Position numbers and translations under genes: made by a program. A DNA stretch of 64,000 nt from CAMEGH01 sp052103595 (GTDB taxonomy: Bacteria; Patescibacteriota; Saccharimonadia; Saccharimonadales; Saccharimonadaceae), in contig JBQEKC010000001.1 in assembly GCA_052103595.1 (NCBI GenBank), forward strand, positions 124,001 to 188,000, read 5' to 3'. How positions within the stretch are numbered: the stretch's first letter is position 1; every line of letters starts with the position of its first letter. This document shows, piece after piece, positions 14,680 to 22,355 of the stretch. The notes below the pieces were generated by a model. The model worked only from the letters and a program-made list of their open reading frames with translations. It ran no database searches and was not told the origin of the DNA.

Positions 14680-16086
14680 TTATTTGCCTTCGTTTTCGGC
14701 GTTCTTCGCCTGCTTATACGCTTTCGTCACAGGCTCTTTCCCCTGTTTGATGCGCTCTTTATTGGCCTTGATTTGCTTTTCATCGCGGAACGAAAGCTTA
14801 ATTGGCGTGCCGCTGTAGTTGTAGCGTTCACGAATCAGGCGTTCAAGATAGCGTTTGTAGCTCCAGTGGACGAATTTTAGGTTGCTGCCGTAAATCACAA
14901 ACCATGGCGGCGTGTTGTCGGTTTGGACGATATAGCGCAGTTTTGGATGCGTGTTTTTGAGCCCAGCTGGTGGGTGTTTTTGGATGGCTTTTTGGAGCAA
15001 ATCATTTAGTACGCGCGTTTTGGTTGGTTGGAATTTGCGCTTTTGAATAGAAATAGCAAGGTCGAACAGTTTTGTCACGTTCTGGCCGGTAACGCTGCTG
15101 GTGAAAATCAGTGGGGCCCACGGCACAAACTTTAGGTGGTAGCTAATTTTTGGCGCCAGTGCGTCGCGAGTATAAGCATCTTTACCTTCGACGCTATCCC
15201 ACTTGCTTACCACAACAACCAAGCCTTTGCCGGCGTCGTTAATGATACCTGCCAAACGCTGGTCGAGCGAGACGTTCAGTTCGTTCACATCAAGGAGTAA
15301 GAAGCAGACGTCAGCTTCTTCGATTGCTTGCAGGGTACGCAGCACGCTAAACTTTTCGATGCCAATTTCTTGCTTGCCTTGGCGGCGAATACCAGCGGTA
15401 TCAAGCAGCTCAATCGTTTGCTGATTGTAGTTAATTTGTACGCGGTTCACGTCGCGCGTCGTGCCGGCAACGTTGGCTACAAGTGCTTGTTGCTTGCCAG
15501 CGAGTGAATTAAACAGGTTGCTTTTGCCAACATTCGGGCGGCCAATTAGTGCCACGCGCAACACTTCGTCTGGCTCTTCTTCGCTTTTGGCAGGAATGCT
15601 TTCGACGATTTGATCAAGTAGCGGCAGTACTCCCCTGTTGTGTTCGGCGCTGGTGCGGATGACGTTTTTAATGCCAAGGCGTTGGAATTCTTCTGGCGGA
15701 AGGCTGCCTTTGAGGTCGGTCTTATTGAGCACTAAAATAACAGGCTTCTTACTCTTAAGCGCCTTTTTTGCTACAATGCGGTCGCGTTCGGAAAAGTGCA
15801 TCGTGCTATCGACCACCACCAAAATCACATCCGCAGCGTCCGCCGCTTCGGTGATTTGCTCTTGAATTGTGGCTTCAAATTCATCGGCAGCATCTTTCAG
15901 CCCGGCGGTATCAACCAGCCAAAATTGGTGGTATTTGTGTTCTACCTTGCCAAGTACGCTATCACGCGTGGTGCCGGCTTCGCGGGCGACAATCGCTTGC
16001 TGGGCGCGCACCATACGATTAAAAAGCGAACTTTTACCGACGTTCGCTTGGCCAATGATTGCAACAGTAGGAAGTTTGCTTGCCAT
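14680..16086 (-). CDS. der: GTPase Der (EngA), ribosome assembly
   Basis: A 468-residue double-domain GTPase needed for maturation of the large ribosomal subunit. First G domain: GQANVGKSSLFN, DTAGL, NKTDL. Second G domain: GRPNVGKSNLFN near residue 185, DTAGI, SKWD. The C-terminal KH-like domain (residues about 355-440) is present and the tail is lysine-rich. Length and motif order are typical. TATAAT lies 9 bases upstream of the start. Confidence 0.96.
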   Translation of the reverse strand: MASKLPTVAIIGQANVGKSSLFNRMVRAQQAIVAREAGTTRDSVLGKVEHKYHQFWLVDTAGLKDAADEFEATIQEQITEAADAADVILVVVDSTMHFSERDRIVAKKALKSKKPVILVLNKTDLKGSLPPEEFQRLGIKNVIRTSAEHNRGVLPLLDQIVESIPAKSEEEPDEVLRVALIGRPNVGKSNLFNSLAGKQQALVANVAGTTRDVNRVQINYNQQTIELLDTAGIRRQGKQEIGIEKFSVLRTLQAIEEADVCFLLLDVNELNVSLDQRLAGIINDAGKGLVVVVSKWDSVEGKDAYTRDALAPKISYHLKFVPWAPLIFTSSVTGQNVTKLFDLAISIQKRKFQPTKTRVLNDLLQKAIQKHPPAGLKNTHPKLRYIVQTDNTPPWFVIYGSNLKFVHWSYKRYLERLIRERYNYSGTPIKLSFRDEKQIKANKERIKQGKEPVTKAYKQAKNAENEGK

Positions 16087-16142
16087 ATTTAGCTAATTAT
16101 ATCAGAGGTAAGGATTTTTGGCGAGCATAAGCATCTTCAAAA

Positions 16143-16178
16143 AGAAAAGCCCCGCTGCAACAAGTTGTTGTAGCGGGG
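16143..16178 (-). terminator. Terminator of the orphan gene at 16194
   Basis: On the minus strand CCCCGCTACAACAA pairs with TTGTTGCAGCGGGG (one mismatch) around a short loop and is followed by TTTTC. Confidence 0.75.
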
Positions 16179-16193
16179 GTCGTACGTGTCGAC

Positions 16194-16502
16194 TTAGTCG
16201 ACCAAGGTGAAGTGCTTCTCGTCCCAGCGACCGACGTCGCTCTTCCAGATGATGCCCATATCGGCGAGCCAGAAGTAGCACTCGGTGCCATTTTCCAGCC
16301 GGACGCGGACGTTGTCATCTTCGCGATAGACACTGGAGCGGCTCTCGAGGAACCAGCCAGAGTCGACGATCCGGCCGAAGCGGTCGTACACGTAGAAGTG
16401 CCGGTTTACCCTGACGTCTTGACGGGTTGCAGCATTCGGGTGTCGCGGGTTTCGCGCCACGACATGCGTGCGCTCCTCCTGGGAAATCTGCATGATAGTC
16501 AT
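16194..16502 (-). CDS. Orphan protein, 102 residues
   Basis: No family recognised. After a charged N-terminus the protein alternates aromatic and polar residues (FYVYDRFGRIVDSGWFLE, then a NGTECYFWLADMG segment), which suggests a compact beta-sheet domain, SH3-like in appearance. No signal peptide. ATG 16500-16502 has AAGGAG 10 bases upstream, and the gene has its own promoter and terminator. Confidence 0.65.
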   Translation of the reverse strand: MTIMQISQEERTHVVARNPRHPNAATRQDVRVNRHFYVYDRFGRIVDSGWFLESRSSVYREDDNVRVRLENGTECYFWLADMGIIWKSDVGRWDEKHFTLVD

Positions 16503-16546
16503 GTTCTTACTGCTCCTTCTTGCTCGAAGTGGAAACGTACTATATA

Positions 16547-16575
16547 ACTATAGCATATTAAATTAATTTTGTCTA
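16547..16575 (-). promoter_or_regulatory. Promoter of the orphan gene at 16194
   Basis: TAGACA (16570-16575), 17 bases, TATAGT (16547-16552) with a preceding TGC on the minus strand. The leader of about 40 bases shows no obvious hairpin. Confidence 0.65.
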
Positions 16576-16579
16576 TGCC

Positions 16580-17290
16580 TTATTCGGCTATTTTTGTTAC
16601 TTGCTCCCAGGCGCCACGTTTGAGCGCCCCTAGTGTGTAGCGACCAAATTGGGTGCGATGGAGTTTCGTAACGGTATAGCCAAGCGCGGCAAACGTACGG
16701 CGAATCTGGCGATTGCGACCTTCACTCATTATAACGATCCAGCGCGTGTCACCCCCTTCTACTTGTCGCGATAGATGGAGTTGACTCGGCCCGTCTTCAA
16801 GCTTGATACCAAAATCGTTAATCATTTGGTGATGGAGTGGCTCAAGATCATGGTCAAGCGTGACGAGATATTGCTTTTGTTTGTAAAATTTTGGGTGTGT
16901 CATAGTGAACGTAAAATCACCATCGTCAGTAAGAAGCAGGAGTCCCGAGCTATCAGCGTCAAGTCGACCAACCGGTTTAAGCGCATGATATTGCTTGGGA
17001 AGAAGCGCATAAATCGTCGGCATTTCCCCTTGTTTTTTGCGCGAGCAAACATAGCCACGCGGCTTGTGTAGCGCAAGATATGTATAGGTTTCTTTGGTGA
17101 CGAGTGGCGTGTCGTCAACAAGAACGTGGTCGCCAGGCTGTACACGAACACCCATCTCGATAGGTTTGTTGTTGATCGTGACGCGGCCTTGGTCGATTAA
17201 AGCATCGGCTTGACGACGAGAAATGCCCATATGGAAAGCAAGATACTTATTAAGTCGCTTGCTATGAGACGAAGAAGCTGTTGAAGTCAT
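16580..17290 (-). CDS. rRNA pseudouridine synthase, RsuA/RluB family
   Basis: The 236-residue protein has an N-terminal S4 RNA-binding domain (KRLNKYLAFHMGISRRQADA) and the catalytic domain with GRLDADSSGLLLLTDDG near residue 100, where the Asp after RL is the catalytic residue, plus GRNRQIRR near residue 195. It isomerises a uridine in ribosomal RNA. RluB, RluE and RsuA cannot be separated from sequence features visible here; RluB-type large-subunit activity is the usual assignment in reduced genomes. Confidence 0.9.
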   Translation of the reverse strand: MTSTASSSHSKRLNKYLAFHMGISRRQADALIDQGRVTINNKPIEMGVRVQPGDHVLVDDTPLVTKETYTYLALHKPRGYVCSRKKQGEMPTIYALLPKQYHALKPVGRLDADSSGLLLLTDDGDFTFTMTHPKFYKQKQYLVTLDHDLEPLHHQMINDFGIKLEDGPSQLHLSRQVEGGDTRWIVIMSEGRNRQIRRTFAALGYTVTKLHRTQFGRYTLGALKRGAWEQVTKIAE

Positions 17291-17316
17291 GATGTGTTTA
17301 GCGTAGCAGCCTGCAG

Positions 17317-18216
17317 CTATTGCTGCAAGGTGTTGTTGGTTGGCGCCGGCGTCTCTGCCTGTGGTGCAGGTGTTTGCGCGGCTTGCTGCTGTGGAGCTGG
17401 TGTTGCAACTGGCGCTGGAGTTTGCACTGGTGCGGGAGTAGCAGCTGGTGTTGGAGCGGCCGTTGGCTGCTGTGTTGGCGGATGCGGCTGTGTCGCTTGT
17501 TTTAGTTCTGCTGCGATACGATCAGCCAAGCTCATGCCGTCTTTTGTTGCTTCTGAGGTGTCGATCGGCTGAATGATTCGCTCACCAAGCGTTGCTGGGC
17601 GTGGTGATGTAAACGGTGCAGTTGGCTGTGGTAGAGGTGTTTGTGGCGCCGGCGTCTCTGCCTGTGGTGCAGGTGTTTGCGCGGCTTGCTGCTGTGGAGC
17701 TGGTGTTGCAACTGGCTGTGGTGTCGCTACTGGCACTGGAGTTTGCACTGGTGCGGGAGTAGCAGCTGGTGTTGGAGCGGCCGTTGGCTGCTCTTCTTGC
17801 TCTGGCTCGGCTGATTGCGCTTGCTGCTGTGTGGCCGTGGTACCAGGAGCATCGGCAAGTACTTCATGAACTGTTCGCACGACGTCTTCAATACCCACCT
17901 GTGATTTTACGAGGTAGCGATCTGCGCCTAGTGCTTCACCGCGAGCACGTTGGTCCTCACTTGAGAGTGCGGTCATCATAATTACTTTAACGTTTTTTGT
18001 TTCTGTGGTTGAACGAAGGATGTCGAGCATGTCAAAACCGCTGATTTTTGGCATCATCACATCACTTAGTATAAGGGTTGGGCGTTCTTTAATTGCCATC
18101 GCCAAGGCTTCTTCGCCATCACCCGCCGACACGATGTCGTATCCTTCGGCGAGGAGTCGTACTCCGTAAATCTCGCGCAGGCTACGATCATCTTCTACTA
18201 ATAAAATCTTTGTCAT
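17317..18216 (-). CDS. Response regulator with a repetitive Pro/Ala/Gln-rich tail
   Basis: The 299-residue protein has a receiver domain in residues 1-125: LLVEDDRSLRE, the phospho-acceptor Asp in LILSDVMMPKISGFD near residue 53, MMTALSS, and a conserved lysine in YLVKSQ. Residues 130-299 have no output domain; they are built from repeats of PAPVQTPVPVATP-like units, part of them an almost exact DNA duplication (17341-17471 and 17644-17792). Just upstream is a histidine kinase with a similar Pro/Thr-rich tail, so the tails may mediate protein contact or wall spanning. An AGGAG site precedes the start. Confidence 0.85.
   Translation of the reverse strand: MTKILLVEDDRSLREIYGVRLLAEGYDIVSAGDGEEALAMAIKERPTLILSDVMMPKISGFDMLDILRSTTETKNVKVIMMTALSSEDQRARGEALGADRYLVKSQVGIEDVVRTVHEVLADAPGTTATQQQAQSAEPEQEEQPTAAPTPAATPAPVQTPVPVATPQPVATPAPQQQAAQTPAPQAETPAPQTPLPQPTAPFTSPRPATLGERIIQPIDTSEATKDGMSLADRIAAELKQATQPHPPTQQPTAAPTPAATPAPVQTPAPVATPAPQQQAAQTPAPQAETPAPTNNTLQQ
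17341..17413. repeat. 73-bp direct repeat, copy 1
   Basis: This stretch is identical to 17644-17716 and encodes part of the Pro/Ala/Gln-rich tail of the response regulator. The duplication is in frame, so it lengthens the tail without breaking it. Confidence 0.85.
17415..17471. repeat. 57-bp direct repeat, copy 1
   Basis: Identical to 17736-17792 in the same gene. Together with the 73-bp repeat it shows that a unit of roughly 130 bp was duplicated and one copy then gained an extra segment (around 17717-17735). Confidence 0.85.
17644..17716. repeat. 73-bp direct repeat, copy 2
   Basis: Second copy of the repeat at 17341-17413, exact over 73 bases. Confidence 0.85.
17736..17792. repeat. 57-bp direct repeat, copy 2
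   Basis: Second copy of the repeat at 17415-17471, exact over 57 bases. Confidence 0.85.
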
Positions 18217-18272
18217 CTTGCTCCTATTGTACCGAACAGTTTATAAAAAATCTATACCTCTTATGCTTTATA

Positions 18273-20264
18273 TTACGGCTGATTGTTACGCCGCTGTATA
18301 TAGCTGCTTGGATCGCGTTCGATGGCAGAAAGTGGGACGTTTTTGCGAATAGGTGCTGGTGTCAGTGTCGGCTGTGGAGTTGGTGCTGGCGTTTGCGGAG
18401 TGAGCAACTCCGGCGGAAGTGTTGGCATTGGGACGGGTGTTTGCGGTGGTTGTGGAGTTGGTGTTGGCGTTTCTGGTGGCGGTGTGTCACTTATGGGTGC
18501 AGGTGTTTCCTCTAGTGTCTCAGAGGATGATACGTCACTGTCCTTTACCTCTTGCGCTTCAAGCATACGACTAGCTTCTTCGTGAGTTAAACGAGGCAGC
18601 TCGATAGAGAATTGACTCCCCTTGCCTGGTGAACTTTCTACCAAAATACGACCGTTCATCGACTCCACGAGACGACGACACAAATATAATCCAAGTCCGG
18701 TGCCGCCAATTTCGCGCGTGTCGCTGTTATCTACGCGATAAAATTTTTGGAACAGATGCGGAACATCTTCTTCAGGGATGCCAAGACCACTATCTTCCAC
18801 TGTAATGCGCACATATTTTTCACTTGCCGAAGCATCAACTTGAACGCGTCCTTCGGGGGTGTATTTAATGGCATTTTCGATAAGATTTGCGATAACTTCA
18901 CGCAGATGATTTTTATCTGCTTTGGCGTACAATACCGGTGCGATGACGGTCGATCCAACGGTGCTTTTTGTGCCGTCCGGGCGATACACCACTTCGAGTC
19001 CTTTTTCTTCAGCTTGTGGTGTGAGTGATTCCAGAATATCACGCGTAAACGATGTAACGTCGATCGCGGTTAGTTCATTTTGCAAGCGGCCGTCTTCTGC
19101 TTTACTTACTTCAAGCAGATCTTGAAAAAGATGACCAAGGTGCTGAGCAGATTCATGGGCTTTGTTGATGTAATCGCGTGCCTTTTCGTCCACTTGAGCA
19201 GTGGCAGGATTGAGCGCCAAACCAAGATAGCCTTCAATTGAGGCGACTGGTGTGCGCATTTCGTGGCTGGCTGTACTGATAAATTCGGCCTGCTCGCGCT
19301 CTTCTTTGCGTTCTTTAGTGATGTCGCGAAAGACCGCAATAGCTCCACCTTTCTCTCCTTCAAGTGGTGTGACAGTAAACGAAGTGGTAACACGCTTACC
19401 GGCTTTTGTGGTGATAACGATGTTGTTTTCGCGTACTGGCTGGCGACGATTGAGCGCGCGGGCAATCGGATCGTGTTCTTCGGTGATGGCGTCGCCTTTT
19501 TCAGTCTCAAGCTTTAATACAAGTTTGTAATCGAGGTTGGTAGCGTCACTTTTTATCCACCCTACCATTTTTTGCGCTGTTGGATTAATAAGAGCGATTT
19601 CACCTGTTTGGCGCACTGCAATTACGCCGTCACCGATAGCTTGTACGATGGCATCTGATTTAGATGATTCTCGCTCGAGGCTTTTATTTAGTGTTTTGAC
19701 GGCAGTTTCTTGCGCAGATTCATTAATGGAACGTTCGCTCCACAGTAAGTAGCTAACGATAACCGGCATAGTTGCCGTTAAAAAGCCAATCACGACGTCG
19801 GTTTGGGTGGCGCCATCGTACAAAAATGCATGCACAATAAACGCGTTTGCCAGTAAAAGCGCTGCACCGATTCCCCACCAGCCAAACAGGCCGGCAAACA
19901 CCCCAGCTACGAGCCACAAAGCAATAAATGGCGAGTGAATACCTTCACTTTGCACGATAAGCATGCCGGTTGAAGCAACAAGTAGTACGTAGACAAGCGC
20001 CGCTGCATACTTAGTGTATTTGTATGGTGCCCACATGTGTAGTGCGATGCTAACAATAAGCGTGATGGCAGCAACGAGCGCAGCAGCTTCGGTAACAAAC
20101 AGCGAGCTGCCAATCGATCCTCGACCACTTACGAGCCCCCAAAAAAATAACACTAAAATAATCGAGGCAACAAGAATTGACGCTTCGCACATGCGGCGTT
20201 GCCAAAATCGGGTTATTCTTGGTGTGTCTATGGTTAGCCCCCTATTTTGTAAATCTATCGTCAT
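18273..20264 (-). CDS. Membrane sensor histidine kinase with PAS domain and Pro-rich tail
   Basis: The 663-residue protein has about six membrane segments in residues 25-180, a coiled linker, a PAS domain (DAIVQAIGDGVIAV onward, about 210-320), a HisKA domain with the phospho-acceptor His in STASHEMRTP near residue 345, and an HATPase domain with NLIENAIKYT, DSGLGIP and GGTGLGLYL. The last 75 residues are a Pro/Thr-rich tail (TPPPETPTPTPQPP), unusual for a kinase and echoed in its partner regulator 56 bases downstream. HK and regulator form one operon. The sensed signal is unknown. Confidence 0.9.
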   Translation of the reverse strand: MTIDLQNRGLTIDTPRITRFWQRRMCEASILVASIILVLFFWGLVSGRGSIGSSLFVTEAAALVAAITLIVSIALHMWAPYKYTKYAAALVYVLLVASTGMLIVQSEGIHSPFIALWLVAGVFAGLFGWWGIGAALLLANAFIVHAFLYDGATQTDVVIGFLTATMPVIVSYLLWSERSINESAQETAVKTLNKSLERESSKSDAIVQAIGDGVIAVRQTGEIALINPTAQKMVGWIKSDATNLDYKLVLKLETEKGDAITEEHDPIARALNRRQPVRENNIVITTKAGKRVTTSFTVTPLEGEKGGAIAVFRDITKERKEEREQAEFISTASHEMRTPVASIEGYLGLALNPATAQVDEKARDYINKAHESAQHLGHLFQDLLEVSKAEDGRLQNELTAIDVTSFTRDILESLTPQAEEKGLEVVYRPDGTKSTVGSTVIAPVLYAKADKNHLREVIANLIENAIKYTPEGRVQVDASASEKYVRITVEDSGLGIPEEDVPHLFQKFYRVDNSDTREIGGTGLGLYLCRRLVESMNGRILVESSPGKGSQFSIELPRLTHEEASRMLEAQEVKDSDVSSSETLEETPAPISDTPPPETPTPTPQPPQTPVPMPTLPPELLTPQTPAPTPQPTLTPAPIRKNVPLSAIERDPSSYIQRRNNQP

Positions 20265-20330
20265 TATACTATAAACTTTGCAGAACGTGCATATGTTTTT
20301 TCAGATGAACCGCAGCGCGTGTATATTGAT

Positions 20331-20361
20331 AAAAAGACACCTATATTTTATAGATGTCTTT
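20331..20361 (-). terminator. Terminator of the orphan gene at 20385
   Basis: On the minus strand AAAGACATCTAT pairs with ATAGGTGTCTTT (one wobble) and is followed by TT. Confidence 0.7.
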
Positions 20362-20384
20362 CTTGATGCTGCAAGTGATATATT

Positions 20385-20627
20385 CTAGTAATTTTGTGAC
20401 AAGCTTGAAAATGCGGCATCTGCAAGGCCTTCGCTCATCTGTTTTCGTTCGGTTGGTGAATATTCTTTGAAGGCGCCTTTTGCGTCAAAAAGATGCACAA
20501 CTTTGCCGATTAGATTTTTGCAGGCAGATTTATATGTTCCAGATGCTTGCAGTGTATATTCGCGCTTTTCGGCGATGTTTGACTCTGTTTCTGGCGTCAC
20601 GTAGGCAGGTGTAAATTGATATTCCAT
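20385..20627 (-). CDS. Small orphan protein, 80 residues
   Basis: No family recognised. The protein is charged and helical in appearance (ERKQMSEGLADAAFSSLSQ at the C-terminus) and has no export signal. AAAGGAG lies 13 bases before ATG 20625-20627, with a TTGTAT-17-TATACT promoter upstream and its own terminator. It may be a small cytoplasmic helper protein; I see no functional clue. Confidence 0.55.
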   Translation of the reverse strand: MEYQFTPAYVTPETESNIAEKREYTLQASGTYKSACKNLIGKVVHLFDAKGAFKEYSPTERKQMSEGLADAAFSSLSQNY

Positions 20628-20774
20628 AGGCTTTTTGAACTCCTTTTGTTTGCTTACAGGGTTTGTGTTGTTATAACTGTTCTTAGTATAACAACTTTCA
20701 GCGGTCGATACAAGGGGTTACGCTTATTTTTATATCGTCTATGATATAAGAGATGCAATTTTTATATAAAAATA

Positions 20775-20803
20775 GAAAAACTCCCGCCAAAATGACGGGA
20801 GTG
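20775..20803 (-). terminator. Terminator of the SGNH hydrolase gene
   Basis: On the minus strand ACTCCCG and CGGGAGT form a stem around TCATTTTGG, followed by TTTTT. Confidence 0.8.
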
Positions 20804-20815
20804 ACTTGCTTTTGC

Positions 20816-21712
20816 CTACGACAGAGCTGCAGTGATGACCTGCGCCGCGTAGTCATGACCCTTGCGGGTGGGGTGCCAGCTTGAACCGATGCCAGCGACC
20901 TCAAGGCGGAGTGCCCAAGTAGCCGAGGCCGACGTGATGTTGTCGGCATGCGCATCCTTGCGGTTGAAGGGCGACCCTGCCACGAACGGATCGATAAACT
21001 CGACACCATTGCGAGCGGCCGCTTCAGCCATCACCTGATTGATGTTATTGCGCAGGTTGAGCGCAATACGCTGTTCAGATGGCTGCATGTACGGCTCCAG
21101 GTTGAACGGTCCGGGGACCGTCACTGCGTAGCCGAACATGGCAATTCGTGCCGACGGTGCGCGCGACTTGATCTCTGCGAGTAGATGATCGTAGCGACCC
21201 GGCAGCTCGTTGGCGAGCTTGTTGGCAGTGTTCTGCGCAACCCACCCATTTTCCTGGCAGTAGGAGGTGATGATACAACTCATAATACCCATGAAGTCAA
21301 CATCATTGCCACCGGCAGTCAGAGTGACAAGCTCGGTTTCAGGCCAAAGCGAATCAAGCTGAGACGGTTCGCCAGACTTTCCATTCAACACTTCGTCGAT
21401 GGTGGCACCAGCGCAGGCGCGGAACGTAAGATCGTAGCCCAGGTTGTTTGCCACTGCGTACGGATACGCATTGACGTTGCGCCAACATCCTGTACCTTCG
21501 ACGGCCGTTCCCGGCTCGTAGGTGTTGAGGTCGGCATTACCGGCGTTGACACCGCGCTTGTGGGCGTCGGCTCCCATGCCAGAGGCGTAGGAATCGCCGA
21601 GTGCGACGTACTGGTTGGTGGCTGCGCTTGCAGCCGGAGCGAACAGGACAATTGCCAAGATGGCTGCAATAGCAGTCATAACTGACGCGAGAGTCTTGCT
21701 GAGACGAGTCAC
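20816..21712 (-). CDS. Secreted SGNH/GDSL-type esterase or lipase, actinobacterial type
   Basis: The 298-residue protein has a signal peptide ending in ASA (about residue 30), then SGNH hydrolase blocks: GDSYASG with the nucleophile Ser (about residue 42), GGND near residue 140, and SSWHPTRKGH with the catalytic His near the C-terminus. Several paired cysteines match the secreted lipases of Streptomyces and Mycobacterium. It likely hydrolyses lipid or acyl esters outside the cell, possibly of the actinobacterial host. GTG 21710-21712 is the start, with AAGGAG 6 bases upstream. Base composition is GC-richer than its neighbours, consistent with acquisition from an actinobacterium. Confidence 0.9.
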   Translation of the reverse strand: MTRLSKTLASVMTAIAAILAIVLFAPAASAATNQYVALGDSYASGMGADAHKRGVNAGNADLNTYEPGTAVEGTGCWRNVNAYPYAVANNLGYDLTFRACAGATIDEVLNGKSGEPSQLDSLWPETELVTLTAGGNDVDFMGIMSCIITSYCQENGWVAQNTANKLANELPGRYDHLLAEIKSRAPSARIAMFGYAVTVPGPFNLEPYMQPSEQRIALNLRNNINQVMAEAAARNGVEFIDPFVAGSPFNRKDAHADNITSASATWALRLEVAGIGSSWHPTRKGHDYAAQVITAALS

Positions 21713-21736
21713 TCGCCTCTCCTTCCGGAGTGCTTT

Positions 21737-21813
21737 CTAGCGGACGGTCGACCACTAGATCTGGAGGCAAAAGCCAAAGAGTAGTATAGCAGTGCTTTAT
21801 ACAGTTCAGTCAA
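21737..21813 (-). promoter_or_regulatory. Promoter and leader hairpin of the SGNH hydrolase
   Basis: TTGACT (21808-21813) and TGC-TATACT (21783-21788) on the minus strand, spacing 19, so the extended -10 probably compensates. The leader contains CTAGTGG pairing with CCGCTAG (21737-21758). Confidence 0.6.
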
Positions 21814-21855
21814 GCGTAAGTAAAACGCCACGAAGTGTGGCGCTGGGGATAATGC

Positions 21856-21930
21856 TGGTGATCTCACCGGGAATCGAACCCGGATTGCCAGGATGAGAAC
21901 CTGGTGTCCTAACCGTTAGACGATGAGACC
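21856..21930 (-). tRNA. tRNA-Glu (anticodon CTC), CCA encoded
   Basis: The cloverleaf reads well: acceptor GGTCTCA/TGAGATC, anticodon stem CCAGG/CCTGG with loop TTCTCAT giving anticodon CTC, and T-arm with GTTCGATTC. The 3' CCA is encoded. It accepts glutamate for GAG codons; gltX lies about 3 kb upstream on the same strand. Confidence 0.95.
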
Positions 21931-21972
21931 ATAACCGAGGTTTATTGTACCACACCCCTGGCGAGCTGTCAC

Positions 21973-22353
21973 TTACTTCTCTTCGAGCTGCTTGATGATG
22001 TCAATCAATTTGTGCGGTGTAATATCTGCCTTGATCAAATAGCCGTCGGCTTGTAATTCCATGGCGCGGCGTGATTCTTCGTCCTGCTCAAAGTTCGTTA
22101 GTACGAGCACTTTTGTATTTGGAATTTCGTCTTTTCCGCCCCCGCGTAGAATATCGAGCACCTCGTTTCCTTTGTGTTCTGGAAGCATGACATCAAGCAA
22201 AATAAGATCGTAATCTTTGTTGCGCGCGGTGACGATGGCGTCGCCTCCGTTGATGACCCAATCAACCGTATAGCCAGCTTTTTCAAGGCTGCGCACATAC
22301 ATTTCGCCGATGAGCCGGTCGTCTTCGATACATAAAATTTTCTTGATTGCCAT
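21973..22353 (-). CDS. Single-domain (CheY-like) response regulator
   Basis: The 126-residue protein is a receiver domain only: CIEDDRLIGEMY, phospho-acceptor Asp in LILLDVMLPEHKGNE near residue 54, VLTNFEQD and LIKADI with the conserved Lys. It lacks a DNA-binding domain, so it must act by protein contact or phosphorelay. It begins 2 bases after the histidine kinase stop and is the last gene of the DUF3048-kinase-regulator operon. Confidence 0.92.
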   Translation of the reverse strand: MAIKKILCIEDDRLIGEMYVRSLEKAGYTVDWVINGGDAIVTARNKDYDLILLDVMLPEHKGNEVLDILRGGGKDEIPNTKVLVLTNFEQDEESRRAMELQADGYLIKADITPHKLIDIIKQLEEK

Positions 22354-22355
22354 GG

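Noticed and set aside
17341..17792. Repeats considered as a CRISPR array
   Set aside because: Only two copies, inside a coding tail, in frame, without unique spacers. No CRISPR array or cas gene was seen anywhere in the window.
17294..18585. Gly/Cys/Val-rich open frames on the plus strand (17294-17572, 17573-17869, 18322-18585)
   Set aside because: They mirror the Pro/Ala/Gln repeats of the kinase and regulator tails and have no start signals.
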